NCBI GenBank assembly: GCA_026415975.1
Contig: JAOAFZ010000004.1
Span: 1-64,000 of the forward strand
DNA from: Patescibacteria group bacterium
GTDB lineage: Bacteria; Patescibacteriota; Microgenomatia; UBA1406; GWC2-37-13
Direction: 5' to 3'
Length of the DNA stretch: 64,000 bases
In this document: positions 52,415 through 62,016 of the stretch, piece by piece
How the letters are laid out: each line of letters begins with the position of its first letter
How positions within the stretch are numbered: the first letter of the stretch is position 1
The notes under the pieces: generated by a model
Told to the model about the DNA's origin: nothing
Seen by the model: the letters and a program-made list of their open reading frames with translations, nothing else
The model's database searches: none
Program-made: the position numbers and the translations under genes

Positions 52415-54532
52415 TCACTGAATAATCGTAAGTGAATCTGGTGAACCTGGCGGATTTTCCCGTTCGTGCATACTTATGGCGGCGCTACTTTGTTGCATTG
52501 TAAAAGAGCGGTTTACCATAGCACGAAGTCTGGCAATTTGTACCGCTTGAATACCAATCAACAGCAGGAAAAACGCAGTGATAGCTCCCATCGTTATAAG
52601 GATTGCCGTCTGCGATATACCCGAAGAAGGTTGCATCACGGCGAGTGCAGATGTGGTAGCCGCAGGTTCTTCATCCTGGAAGTCTTCCTCAGGAAGTCCC
52701 GAGAGTTGAAGGGTATAGATTCTCAACGTCGGGTGAAGCGGGTAGGCATCGGCAACCTTTGCCAGTTGTTCGGCTGCAGTAGCGTTTTTACCTTCCCAGA
52801 ATGCCTCCAGACCGGTTTTCCATGCACGGTATACTTCGTTCTCTCCCTGTGACACCTCATGTTTTCGCATCAGACGTTTCAAGTCTTCCACACCGCGGAG
52901 AAAGTTATAGTTGCCGCTCTGGCTGAGAAATGCATAAGTAGCTACCCCTGCCACCGTTCCATTCAGGAACAGAGCGGGACCACCGCTGTTTCCTCTCTCT
53001 ATTGATGCATCCGTCTGGATCAGGCGCCGACCGGATACGTCTTGTTTTATCGCGCTGATAACACCCCGTGTTACTGTTTGTGCCCCGGACGAGGTGTAAT
53101 AATTAAGCAGTGCAAAGCCGCTTTCAGTGTTGCGTTTTCCCTCTGCCAGAGCCGGATAGCCGATAACCAGGAGCGGCTGACCTTCGGTTCCCGCTTCTTC
53201 GGATAAAGGAAGAGCCGGGAACCGCATTCCCTTTGTATCACGCAGCTTCAGAATCGCCACATCGGAGCCATCAACCTTCTTCTTCTCGATTACATTCGTC
53301 AAAGAAAAATAATCTGCGTAATCCATACCAACCAGGTCTGCCTCACGTACCCCGTCGGTTGCGACGACAAACTGTGCTGAGTTTGAACTGGTATACCGTT
53401 CACCGCGAAATACAAAGGGCTCGTCGGTCATCTTTACGTAGTACGTTGGTTTTCCCTCGCGGATTGTCATAACACCATTTTTTATAGACTGGTAAAAAGA
53501 GACATACAGTGAGTCAAGTGCGTTCGGCGCCTGAACCAGATCAGCAAGAGTCTGTCTCAACCGGGCAGGTGTAGACTCCTGGCTGGTTTTCTGAAAAGTC
53601 AACTCAGCGAGGTAATCAGCCACAAAAGGCTCAAGTTCCGGAACAACCAGTAGACTATCCGTCAGAGATTGCTCCGGGTATATTTTGACAACATGACCAT
53701 TTGTGGCAATATGACCTTCCGGACTGAGTATGAAACCGGTGCCCTTGCCGCCAAAACAATAGGGATATTCTTTCTTAAGATATCTGAGTTTCGCCTCTGT
53801 AGTTGCAAACTCTACAACATTGCACTGCAAATAGAGAATATTTACGACTGAGGGTCGTGAAAGGGCAACAGTTCGGACTTCGTCCGACTCTGGTTTAGTA
53901 ACCTTGGCACCCTGTACTTGTGCACCAAATGTTATCCCGTCCAGCAATCTCTCGGCATACAGGCGTGAACGATCTAATTGTGGTGCCCTTACCAGAACAC
54001 TATAAAAACGTTGTCCGGCATTGACCAGATATGCCGTATACGGAGCCCGTTCGAATAACACCGGTTCGGTCAGCGAAAAAACACGTACTTGGCGATCCCA
54101 TTTTTGTATGGTCGCTTCACTTGCAATACGGGTGTCAGAAGAAAGCGATTCAATAAACAAACGACGGGCAAGCACTGTATCGGTGGCTGTAATGGGGGAA
54201 ATATCGATTGTAGCGGTTCCCAGTTCATTGTTCATCAGGAACCGGTGAGAACTGCCCGCAGCCGATGTTGCTTCGGAATAGTCCCACTGAGCAGCATCAT
54301 ATTCCACTCGAAGCCCTCCCTGAGAGTCCGAGATTTCTCGTATCGTAACCGCACGGTCATTTACTGCCACTGATGCCTCGACGCTCCGGAAGGTGCGGGT
54401 GGCAGATCCAGCAGAATAGCTCAGATACGCAATACCCAGGATTCCGTTGGCAATTACCATCAGTGCCACAAGCAACCATGTCACCCTTATTTTGCTGTGG
54501 ATTTTGCTGTAAAGATTTTCTTGATGCGTCAC
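52415..54532 (-). CDS. HtrA-like serine protease, membrane-anchored at both ends
   Basis: 705 residues from a GTG start with TAAAAT ending 6 bases upstream. An N-terminal helix (VTWLLVALMVIANGILGIAYLSY) leads to a beta-rich region, then a chymotrypsin-fold protease: GKGTGFILSPEGHIATNGHVV (His), VDGSDVAILKL (Asp) and IERGNSGGPALF (Ser, about residue 514). A helical stretch follows (YRAWKTGLEAFWEGKNATAAEQLAKVADAYP), then a second membrane helix (AILITMGAITAFFLLLIGIQAVQ, about 650-675). No PDZ domain is seen. Secreted protein quality control is the probable role. The next gene on this strand is the penicillin-binding protein. Confidence 0.88.
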   Translation of the reverse strand: MTHQENLYSKIHSKIRVTWLLVALMVIANGILGIAYLSYSAGSATRTFRSVEASVAVNDRAVTIREISDSQGGLRVEYDAAQWDYSEATSAAGSSHRFLMNNELGTATIDISPITATDTVLARRLFIESLSSDTRIASEATIQKWDRQVRVFSLTEPVLFERAPYTAYLVNAGQRFYSVLVRAPQLDRSRLYAERLLDGITFGAQVQGAKVTKPESDEVRTVALSRPSVVNILYLQCNVVEFATTEAKLRYLKKEYPYCFGGKGTGFILSPEGHIATNGHVVKIYPEQSLTDSLLVVPELEPFVADYLAELTFQKTSQESTPARLRQTLADLVQAPNALDSLYVSFYQSIKNGVMTIREGKPTYYVKMTDEPFVFRGERYTSSNSAQFVVATDGVREADLVGMDYADYFSLTNVIEKKKVDGSDVAILKLRDTKGMRFPALPLSEEAGTEGQPLLVIGYPALAEGKRNTESGFALLNYYTSSGAQTVTRGVISAIKQDVSGRRLIQTDASIERGNSGGPALFLNGTVAGVATYAFLSQSGNYNFLRGVEDLKRLMRKHEVSQGENEVYRAWKTGLEAFWEGKNATAAEQLAKVADAYPLHPTLRIYTLQLSGLPEEDFQDEEPAATTSALAVMQPSSGISQTAILITMGAITAFFLLLIGIQAVQIARLRAMVNRSFTMQQSSAAISMHERENPPGSPDSLTIIQ

Positions 54533-54576
54533 GGGATCATTTTACATCAAACAGCTATGCTTCGCATGTGGCAGGA

Positions 54577-56250
54577 TCACCGGCGACGAAATATCTTCCC
54601 CAGTTCAGCTATCGAAAGGACGGCCTTAATGGGCCGACCATGAGGGCAGGTGTACTCAGTTTTACACTCAAGAAGTCGCTCGATAAGTTTTTTTGCCTGT
54701 TCCTTAGTGAGTTTTTCTCCCGCTTTTATAGCACTACGGCAAGCGAGATAGGAGAGCATACGATCGGAACGGGAGTCCACCTGGCGGGGGGTAAGCCCGG
54801 CACTTAAATCAGAAAGCAGTTCACGGATAAGTACTGCAGCATCACGGTCACGGAGAAGGGCGGGAAGAGAGTTGACTTTAACGACGTTATACCCAAACAG
54901 TTCTACATCGAAGCCAAATCCCTCGAACACCTCTGCATACTCCTCTATCGCAACCGCTTCCGCTACGGAAACCTCAATGGTGACCGCAGGGGATATCTGG
55001 ACTGACTCAAGGTTCTCCCGGTGATCCAGGAACGCGTCTCTGTATTGTTCATAGAGAATCCGTTCATGAGCCGCATGCTGATCAACCAGCATTATTCCCT
55101 CGGCGGTTTCAACAGCAAGGTAGAGGTTGTGAATTTGAAGTACATCGCCGGATTTTTTCCATGTGGTGGGCTCGGTCCCCCACGCCTCAACTTCCCGGCG
55201 TATTACCGCTGCAGCGTACGTTTTCGTACCTCCGTCTTGTACACGGTCGGGAAAATAGGTGAGGTTATTGATGGCAAGCCCGTCGGAAATTGCCCGATAC
55301 ACATCCTCTGCGATTACCCTTTCGTTTAAAAGTGCAACCTGTTCTTTCCTCGGATGCACATTCACATCCACGTGATGGGGAGGGACAGTTATATGCAATA
55401 CTACAAACGGTTGATGCCGGGCTTCCAACAACGAGCCGTATGCGGAGCGCACTGCAGAAGACACAGCTGGAAGTTCTACTCTGCGGCGATTCAAAATAAT
55501 TACCGGACGCTGCGGAGCCCCATCGTTGAGCGGCTTTGCAGCAAGCCCGGTAACCACTGTGTCGTTTCTATTCGCCGATACTTCAAAGAGCAACGATGCT
55601 GTTGCCGGGCCAAATAGTACGGCAATCCGGTCAAGAAGCTTTCGGGCTATCGGAACGGCAAGGAGCAACCTACCATTGTGCTCAACACTGAAACCGGTTT
55701 CCGGCCATGCAAGAGCCACATCAAGCACCACGTCAAGTATGTGCCTGAGCTCGGTTTGTGGTGATTTAAGGAACTTTTTCCGTGCCGGGAGACCGGAAAA
55801 GAGATCATCCACAATAATGCTGCTCCCTTCAGGCATACCGACTGTCCGCGTTTCAAGGTGTTTGCCACGATCCACTATTATTTCACTTCCGCTCGAGCTC
55901 CCGCGTCTTCGGGAACGAATACGTACCCGGGATACCGTTGCAATGCTGTGTAACGCTTCACCCCGGAAACCGAGCGTTTGAATGGAGGAAAAATCACTCT
56001 CGGAAGAGATTTTACTGGTGGTATGGGCCATCCAGCAGAGTGAAAGATCTTCCTTGGTCATTCCGATTCCATTATCATGAACAGCAATCCGCCGTATACC
56101 ACCATGCTCAAGCAGGATATCGATCTGGGTTGATTTTGCATCCAGTGCATTTTCCAGAAGCTCTTTTACCGCGTACGCAGGTCGTTCGATCACCTCTCCC
56201 GCGGCAATTTTGTGTATTACTTCGGGTGAAAGGGGCGCTATCTTGTTCAT
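54577..56250 (-). CDS. mutL: DNA mismatch repair protein MutL (endonuclease type)
   Basis: 557 residues. GHKL ATPase motifs ELLENALDAKSTQIDI, DNGIGM and GFRGEALHSI, then a shorter linker, and a C-terminal dimerisation domain. DQHAAHERILYE (about residues 387-398) fits the DQHA-x2-E-x4-E nicking motif, and ACRSAIKAG and CPHGRP complete the metal site. So this MutL can nick DNA, as expected where MutH is absent. It works with MutS, encoded upstream on the same strand with one glycosyltransferase gene between. Confidence 0.95.
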   Translation of the reverse strand: MNKIAPLSPEVIHKIAAGEVIERPAYAVKELLENALDAKSTQIDILLEHGGIRRIAVHDNGIGMTKEDLSLCWMAHTTSKISSESDFSSIQTLGFRGEALHSIATVSRVRIRSRRRGSSSGSEIIVDRGKHLETRTVGMPEGSSIIVDDLFSGLPARKKFLKSPQTELRHILDVVLDVALAWPETGFSVEHNGRLLLAVPIARKLLDRIAVLFGPATASLLFEVSANRNDTVVTGLAAKPLNDGAPQRPVIILNRRRVELPAVSSAVRSAYGSLLEARHQPFVVLHITVPPHHVDVNVHPRKEQVALLNERVIAEDVYRAISDGLAINNLTYFPDRVQDGGTKTYAAAVIRREVEAWGTEPTTWKKSGDVLQIHNLYLAVETAEGIMLVDQHAAHERILYEQYRDAFLDHRENLESVQISPAVTIEVSVAEAVAIEEYAEVFEGFGFDVELFGYNVVKVNSLPALLRDRDAAVLIRELLSDLSAGLTPRQVDSRSDRMLSYLACRSAIKAGEKLTKEQAKKLIERLLECKTEYTCPHGRPIKAVLSIAELGKIFRRR

Positions 56251-56274
56251 GTGAGGCCTGATAAAACAGTCATT

Positions 56275-56946
56275 CTACGAAATAAGGTAGCTGAGGAGTA
56301 TTTTCGACGGGTATTCAATGTAAAACGACAGAGGATTTCTGCTTCTCCGGCGTCCAGATGTAATTGCCTGCATAGAATGGTCACGTAGTATTGTCCCCCC
56401 CCTTTTCCGTATGGCAATTGAAAGATGAATGTCTTCCATAACCAGTTCAGCAAAACTCATATCAAGGGTTTTCCGGATGGAGTTCCAGGTGGACTTTCGC
56501 AATGCAAAGTTTGAACCGGACATTACTGGTGTGTTGTTGTTGATATACTTGGCAACTCGGTGATATGTAGTGTACAGTGAATCAAAGTCTTTTGAGAAAG
56601 TATCGTAATTGTTTTTCCCGGCAATCGCATCTACAGAGCTTTTTGTAAAGTGTGTTTCCGCTTTCTGGATCCAGTCAGGAAATAAGCGGGTGTCAGCATC
56701 TACCCGTACAATAATATCTCCTGTTGCGGAATTGAATCCCGTGTTCCGCGTCCAGGCAATGCCTTTATTTTTTTCTTTGATTACCCTGGCGCCATATTTA
56801 CGAGCGATCGCCGGCGTGGCATCAGTAGAGTTGTTGTCAACAACGATTACTTCATCGGGTTGCCTGATCTGATTCCGTATACCAGCAAGACACTCAGGCA
56901 AGTATGCCTCTTCGTTGTACGCGGGAATAACTACTGAAATTTTCAC
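56275..56946 (-). CDS. Family 2 glycosyltransferase
   Basis: 223 residues, GT-A fold: ISVVIPAYNEEAYLPECLAGI, VVDNNSTDATPAIARKYGA, NTGFNSATGDIIVRVDADTRLFPDW with the DAD nucleotide-sugar motif, and MEDIHLSIAIRKRGG supplying the acceptor-side ED. A hydrophobic C terminus (PSKILLSYLIS) may touch the membrane. It transfers a sugar to a surface glycan or lipid carrier. Its location between mutS and mutL looks like co-transcription by chance. Confidence 0.9.
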   Translation of the reverse strand: MKISVVIPAYNEEAYLPECLAGIRNQIRQPDEVIVVDNNSTDATPAIARKYGARVIKEKNKGIAWTRNTGFNSATGDIIVRVDADTRLFPDWIQKAETHFTKSSVDAIAGKNNYDTFSKDFDSLYTTYHRVAKYINNNTPVMSGSNFALRKSTWNSIRKTLDMSFAELVMEDIHLSIAIRKRGGTILRDHSMQAITSGRRRSRNPLSFYIEYPSKILLSYLIS

Positions 56947-56954
56947 ACCCTATT

Positions 56955-59594
56955 TTACCGGATCAGCTCGATAATTTTTGTAAGGAGGTGAAAAGACTCG
57001 AGGGGAGTGAGCGTATTTATATCGACGTCTTTGAGGAGAGAGTGGATTGTTTTGGTTTTCTGATCATTCTTTTCATTCCCCACTTTATTACATTTAACGA
57101 CGTCTTGCTCGCTCCTCTTCTCTAATCTTGAAACAAGCTTCGCTGCACGCTGTGTTACGGCAGCCGGTACACCAGCCATCTCGGCAACCGCAATCCCAAA
57201 ACTATGTGACGCACCGCCAGGTGTAAGCGTGTGCAGAAAGACCGGTTTACCGCCTTCACGCCGGATCGCCATGTGCATATTCCTGATCCGGCCGGGGAAG
57301 TGACGCTCCAAATCCTGAAGCTCATGGTAGTGGGTGGCGAAGAGAGTCATCGCCGCAACAGCAGGATTTGTAACAAGGTGTTCAGCCACTGCCCAGGCGA
57401 TACCGATACCATCGAAGGTGCTGGTGCCACGACCTATTTCGTCCATTACAATCAAACTACGGGCAGTAGCAGTATTCAGGATAAACGATGTCTCGGTCAT
57501 CTCGACCATAAAAGTGGAGAGACCGCGACTGATTACATCCGAGGCACCGGAACGGACAAAGATCCGGTCGACCAAACCGAGTTTGGCTTTCTCGGCTGGC
57601 ACAAACGAGCCGATCTGGTTCATGAGCACAATCAGCGCAACTTGCCGGACATAGACCGACTTCCCGGCCATGTTGGGTCCCGTAAGCAACACCATCTGTG
57701 GAGCTCCGTTTTTTGCTGCCTCGAGACCGGAGGAGAGGAGTGCCGGATTAGGCACAAACCGGTCATCTGTAAGCAGGCGTTCTACGACTGGATGACGTCC
57801 ATTCTCGATGGCTATGGATTGATATTTAACGACGTCTGGCCGAGTGTAGCGATGGCGTTCGGCAATCTCGGCAAATGTCAGTAAACAATCGATTTCCGCG
57901 ATACAATCTGCCGTACGCTGAAGTTCAGCGGTATATCTGAGTACCTCGGCAACAGTGTCCTGGAATATCCGGTACTCAAGATCGTTCATGCTCTGTTCGG
58001 CTGTTAGTATGGTTTCTTCTTTGCGTTTCAACTCGGGCGTGGTAAATCGTTCTCCATTGACGAGTGTCTGTTTGCGGATATACTCAGCAGGTACATTTGC
58101 TGCCTGCGTCCGGCTTACCTCGATATAGAAACCAAAGACCTTGTTAAACCGGACCTTCAGAGTAGATATCCCGGTCCGCTCACGTTCCCGCTGTTCAAAG
58201 TCAATAATCCAGTCATGTCCGCCTTTTACCGTTGCACGAAATGCATCAAGTTCAGAGTTGACCCCTTTTGCAATAATATTTCCGTTTTTCGGGTCAAACG
58301 CCGGATCCGGCAGGATCCAGCGGTCGATGAAATCATGCAACTTCCCTACTATTGCCGAAATCCCTGCTGCCAGCTCCCCCGCCAGGGGAGAGGGGAGAGG
58401 TGCTACCCTATCCCGGATCTCCCCTGCTTGCTTCAAAGAATGTTTTAAAGCTATCAGGTCTTTTGGATTTCCGATTTTTGTAGAAAGACGTGCTACAATG
58501 CGCTCAATATCATTTACCTCCCCCATCCCCTGCCGGAGCTGTTCACGCAGTGCACGATTATCAAGAAACGACTGTACCAGCTGGTGGCGTGCTAGAATCT
58601 TCTCGCGATCTATTAATGGTTTCATCAGCCAGCGACGAAGCATCCGTCCTCCCATTGGGGTAATGGTGTCATCAAGTACAGAAAGCAGCGACCCCCGTCG
58701 CTCCCCTTCCCTGACGGTTGTAAACAGCTCCAGATTTGCAATAGTAGAACGGTCGAGCTGCATGGTATCATCGGTACAGTATCGAGTTATCTTCCGTAAA
58801 TGGCCCACATTCCCCTTCTGGGTATCGTTCAGGTATCCTGCAAGCGCTGCACAGGCTCGCTGAGCAGATTCCATACCATCGATATCGAATGCTGAGAGCG
58901 ATGCGACGCGAAAAAAATTCCTTAAATATGAATCGGGACGCGCTGTGTACCGTTCCCAGTTTGGAGCGGGAAACACATTCATATCTGCGGCCCGGGAAAG
59001 AATCTTAAGTATGTCCGCATTATTATAATCTGCATCCGATACCACACACTCAGCAGGGCTTAGCCGGGCAAGCTCATCCTCAAGGGTGGAAAGTGCCCGT
59101 ATGCCGATCCATTCCGCCGCCTGAAACAGTCCCGTCGAGATGTCCGCGATCGCCAGCCCGATTTTTCGAAAACCACCCTCTCGCGGGCCTTCAAAGGACA
59201 CAGCTACGATATAGTTGTTCTTGTTTCGATCAAGGGCATGTTCGTCCAGGAGCGTCCCGGGTGTAACGACGCGAATCACGTCGCGTTCTACCAGTCCCCT
59301 GTCGTCTGGTTCGGAGACCTGTTCGCAGATGGCAACCTTGTATCCGGCTTTCACGAAACGCATTAGGTAGGTATCCACTGCATGATAGGGTACTCCGGCC
59401 ATAGGCACCTTGCCATCACGACCACGAGAGCGGGACGTAAGGGTAATGTCAAGCACTTTTGCACCCAATACCGCATCTTCCATGAACATCTCGTAAAAAT
59501 CGCCCATACGGAAGAACAGGATACAATCAGCATATTGACGCTTAATATCAATATACTGCTTCATCATAGGAGTGGTAAATTCAGACAATGACAT
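56955..59594 (-). CDS. mutS: DNA mismatch recognition protein MutS
   Basis: About 879 residues from ATG 59594 (MSLSEFTTPMMKQYIDIKRQY). The mismatch-contacting FRMGDFYEMF (Phe-x-Glu) lies at about residue 27-36, and the ATPase has the P-loop GPNMAGKSVYVRQV (about 640), VIVMDEIGRGTSTFDG and FATHYHEL. The longer reading to 59660 is rejected since the -10 (TAGTAT) sits before 59594. Together with MutL it performs post-replicative repair. Complete MutS/MutL is a sign that this small genome keeps mismatch repair. Confidence 0.95.
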   Translation of the reverse strand: MSLSEFTTPMMKQYIDIKRQYADCILFFRMGDFYEMFMEDAVLGAKVLDITLTSRSRGRDGKVPMAGVPYHAVDTYLMRFVKAGYKVAICEQVSEPDDRGLVERDVIRVVTPGTLLDEHALDRNKNNYIVAVSFEGPREGGFRKIGLAIADISTGLFQAAEWIGIRALSTLEDELARLSPAECVVSDADYNNADILKILSRAADMNVFPAPNWERYTARPDSYLRNFFRVASLSAFDIDGMESAQRACAALAGYLNDTQKGNVGHLRKITRYCTDDTMQLDRSTIANLELFTTVREGERRGSLLSVLDDTITPMGGRMLRRWLMKPLIDREKILARHQLVQSFLDNRALREQLRQGMGEVNDIERIVARLSTKIGNPKDLIALKHSLKQAGEIRDRVAPLPSPLAGELAAGISAIVGKLHDFIDRWILPDPAFDPKNGNIIAKGVNSELDAFRATVKGGHDWIIDFEQRERERTGISTLKVRFNKVFGFYIEVSRTQAANVPAEYIRKQTLVNGERFTTPELKRKEETILTAEQSMNDLEYRIFQDTVAEVLRYTAELQRTADCIAEIDCLLTFAEIAERHRYTRPDVVKYQSIAIENGRHPVVERLLTDDRFVPNPALLSSGLEAAKNGAPQMVLLTGPNMAGKSVYVRQVALIVLMNQIGSFVPAEKAKLGLVDRIFVRSGASDVISRGLSTFMVEMTETSFILNTATARSLIVMDEIGRGTSTFDGIGIAWAVAEHLVTNPAVAAMTLFATHYHELQDLERHFPGRIRNMHMAIRREGGKPVFLHTLTPGGASHSFGIAVAEMAGVPAAVTQRAAKLVSRLEKRSEQDVVKCNKVGNEKNDQKTKTIHSLLKDVDINTLTPLESFHLLTKIIELIR

Positions 59595-59724
59595 GGAGTA
59601 TATACTAGCAGGTTTGAAGACATTTGCGGTACAGCCAGGCATCGTGAAGTGAAGCTCCATTCGAGAGTGATTTCCAAAGTGATTCTGCTTCCAGGAGTGA
59701 AGTTATCCGGCGATAGGTGTACAT

Positions 59725-60691
59725 GTTAATGACTTGCTCGGTAAAATTCGATCAGCTTCTCGAGTGGAATTGTACCACGATAATCTCTGGTAGACCGCAG
59801 CCCATCAAGTGATATTTTGCCCGTGAATGACGTCCAGCGTTGATGTTCTGTAAGTTGCCGGATTCGTTGCTCCTGATAAAAGTACATCGCCGGCTTGAAA
59901 ATATCACCAAGCAGTCCTGTGTCACAAAATCAGAACATATGTCGGGCCGCACGCTGCCCCATGCAAGTTTTCGGCTGAATCCTATGGAACGGAAGAAATC
60001 AAAGATATCCCGCAGTGACTCCACCATACCGATACTGCTTGTCACGTACTTTGCAGCATGTTGAAAAAGGGATTTTTCCCCTTCGAGTCCGTGATAATCC
60101 TGCATGTAGCTTGCAAACCCCTCTTCTGTAGATGGGTAACCGGATGACGGCTCAATATCATTGAACGCGGAATTTACAGACCGAACGCGACATGGGTAAC
60201 CTCATGTTTGAGTGCTCCATCAAGGGAAAAAACGATAATTCCACGTGTTCACTAATAACAAATTCCTTCCTCCGATGGTTGGGGCGGAAGAAAAAACCAT
60301 CCATATGTGAAATTGTAACGTCGTATCCCAGACCAAGATCTTCAAATGCCTTTACAAATGCAGCTGCAATCTCTGCTACCTGTGGTTTTTACCTTTTTTC
60401 AGGTATTATAGAGACAATACCTTTCGCAAGCTCAAGCACCTCGGGTAAAACTTTGACATGAAAATACCGCTCTGCCTCGGCGTGAATCAGGAATCAGGTC
60501 GGGCTCCTGGTTAAGGATCGCCTCTACGAATGATTTCGGGAGTTTGTGCTGCTGTTTTTTAAGCTTAAGCAGGTGCTCTTGCCCATTCCACCGGTAGCGG
60601 AACTGCGGCTGGTACTCTGTGAGGATGCCAAAAAATGCTCGCGCTCTTCGTGAAGATTGACGGGTGTGATAATGGAGAGAAGAGTTGGCAT
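59725..60691 (-). pseudogene. DUF1704-type metallocarboxypeptidase remnant, frameshifted
   Basis: Across three frames the minus strand reads ITPVNLHEEREHF, EYQPQFRYRWNGQEHLLKLK, AERYFHVKVLPEVLELAKGIV, YDVTISHMDGFFFRPNHRRKEF, LDGALKHEVTHVAFG and SGYPSTEEGFASYMQDYHG, ending IPLEKLIEFYRASH. This is the DUF1704/QEGLA family, with the zinc motif HExxH seen as HEVTH and the STEEG block. The family includes enzymes related to tubulin tyrosine carboxypeptidases. At least four indels or stops break it. Its ATG is 6 bases after the ATP-grasp gene, with which it forms a functional cluster in other bacteria. Confidence 0.7.
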
Positions 60692-60696
60692 AGATA

Positions 60697-62016
60697 TTAC
60701 GACGTATAGCCCGACAGCTCCTCCTGGTCGTTGTCGGAGTAATTGTTCCAGAGGACGGGTTTTATAAGAAATCCCCCAAGGTCTTTGCGGCCGATAATAA
60801 CGGGAAACTTCATTTTCCTCCGGTCAGTTACGGAAGCAAGTGAGTTTATCTTCCTCCCGGAGAGAAGAATGTTTGCTCTGACAAGCGGTCGTTCCCCTTG
60901 ACCACTTGCGGATGTTACGTGGACGGTCTCACCGGTATACGGGAGTCCCAGCTCGTTGACAAGCCTGCGATCAATCGAGGTACGATATGCCCCGGTATCG
61001 AGCTTAGCCTCGACCTGGATAGAACGGTTTCCCCAGGAAACGGTGACCGGCTGGATCACGGTAAGAATCTTTGTTTCAGGCTGCACTTTTTCGGAAAACG
61101 CCTGGGCAAAGAGGGATTTGGCGACTTCAACTCCCCGCTCTGGTGAGGGAATCGGAATATTTTCAATTCGTTCAAGCCGGGTACGAAGTGAGTCTAAGTT
61201 GGCATTCTGTATCGCCAAACCCGGACGCGCATTCACTTCCAGAATGTTCGGGTTTCCCTCACGATCCAGTACAACATCTATCCCTGCGTATCCCAATCCG
61301 CTCGCCTGCTGAGTACGGGCAGCAAGAAGCAGTATCTGATCCCAGTTCGGAATTTTTATTCCACGGGTTTTCACTTTTGTACTGGGTATTACTTTGACCA
61401 TGCCTTTCTTACTGTATGCAGCTGTGGTGATTCCGGTACGCATGTCGATTCCAAATGCGATTGCACCTAGCGAAAGATTTGCTTTTCCCCCCGATTCCTC
61501 GGTGGGAAACCGGAGCATTGCCATAACCGGAATGTGATGGAAGACGATGACCCGGATATCCGGAACACCAATTGCTCCCAGTTTGCGAAACATCGGGTAG
61601 GGCACCAGCCGTTCCTCAATAAAACATTTATCCGGCAAATACTGGAGTGAAAAACCACCGTCGAGCACATCAAATGCGTGAGACTGTATCTGATCAATAG
61701 TATACTGTTCGCCTACAACTGACGTGGCAATACCGTTTTTAAATTTCCGGAAGGCGATTATTCCCCCGCCTGCATACCCCCTCGCCGGTTTAATAACAAA
61801 CCCCCTTTCCGGCAGGCTTGACCAGTCGAATTCCTGAATTTGCTTACGATTTTCGAACTGGGCATACATTGCCGGGGTGGCAATGCCGTTTTTGAGAAGC
61901 ATTGATTTTGTCGCAAGTTTATCATCCGCACGCCGCTTTGCCTCCCCAGTATTATATGGGTAAATATATAAATAGTTCCGAGCGTTCATGCCCAGTGGGG
62001 CTTTATTTACCGGCAT
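60697..62016 (-). CDS. RimK-like ATP-grasp ligase fused to a retropepsin/RimB-like protease domain
   Basis: 439 residues. The N-terminal 300 are ATP-grasp: KSMLLKNGIATPAMY, GFVIKPARGYAGGGI (ATP-binding Lys and Gly loop), PDIRVIVFHHIPVMAMLRFP, and LGYAGIDVVLDREGNPNILEVNARPGLAIQNAN, the metal-binding E-x-N-x-R-P-G end. The C-terminal 120 residues form a retropepsin-like fold: VEAKLDTGAYRTSIDRRLVNELGL and KFPVIIGRKDLGGFLI, as in RimB-type proteases. Thus one polypeptide could both add and remove an amino acid such as glutamate on a protein or peptide. It overlaps the 7TM gene by 14 bases and precedes the DUF1704 remnant. Confidence 0.85.
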   Translation of the reverse strand: MPVNKAPLGMNARNYLYIYPYNTGEAKRRADDKLATKSMLLKNGIATPAMYAQFENRKQIQEFDWSSLPERGFVIKPARGYAGGGIIAFRKFKNGIATSVVGEQYTIDQIQSHAFDVLDGGFSLQYLPDKCFIEERLVPYPMFRKLGAIGVPDIRVIVFHHIPVMAMLRFPTEESGGKANLSLGAIAFGIDMRTGITTAAYSKKGMVKVIPSTKVKTRGIKIPNWDQILLLAARTQQASGLGYAGIDVVLDREGNPNILEVNARPGLAIQNANLDSLRTRLERIENIPIPSPERGVEVAKSLFAQAFSEKVQPETKILTVIQPVTVSWGNRSIQVEAKLDTGAYRTSIDRRLVNELGLPYTGETVHVTSASGQGERPLVRANILLSGRKINSLASVTDRRKMKFPVIIGRKDLGGFLIKPVLWNNYSDNDQEELSGYTS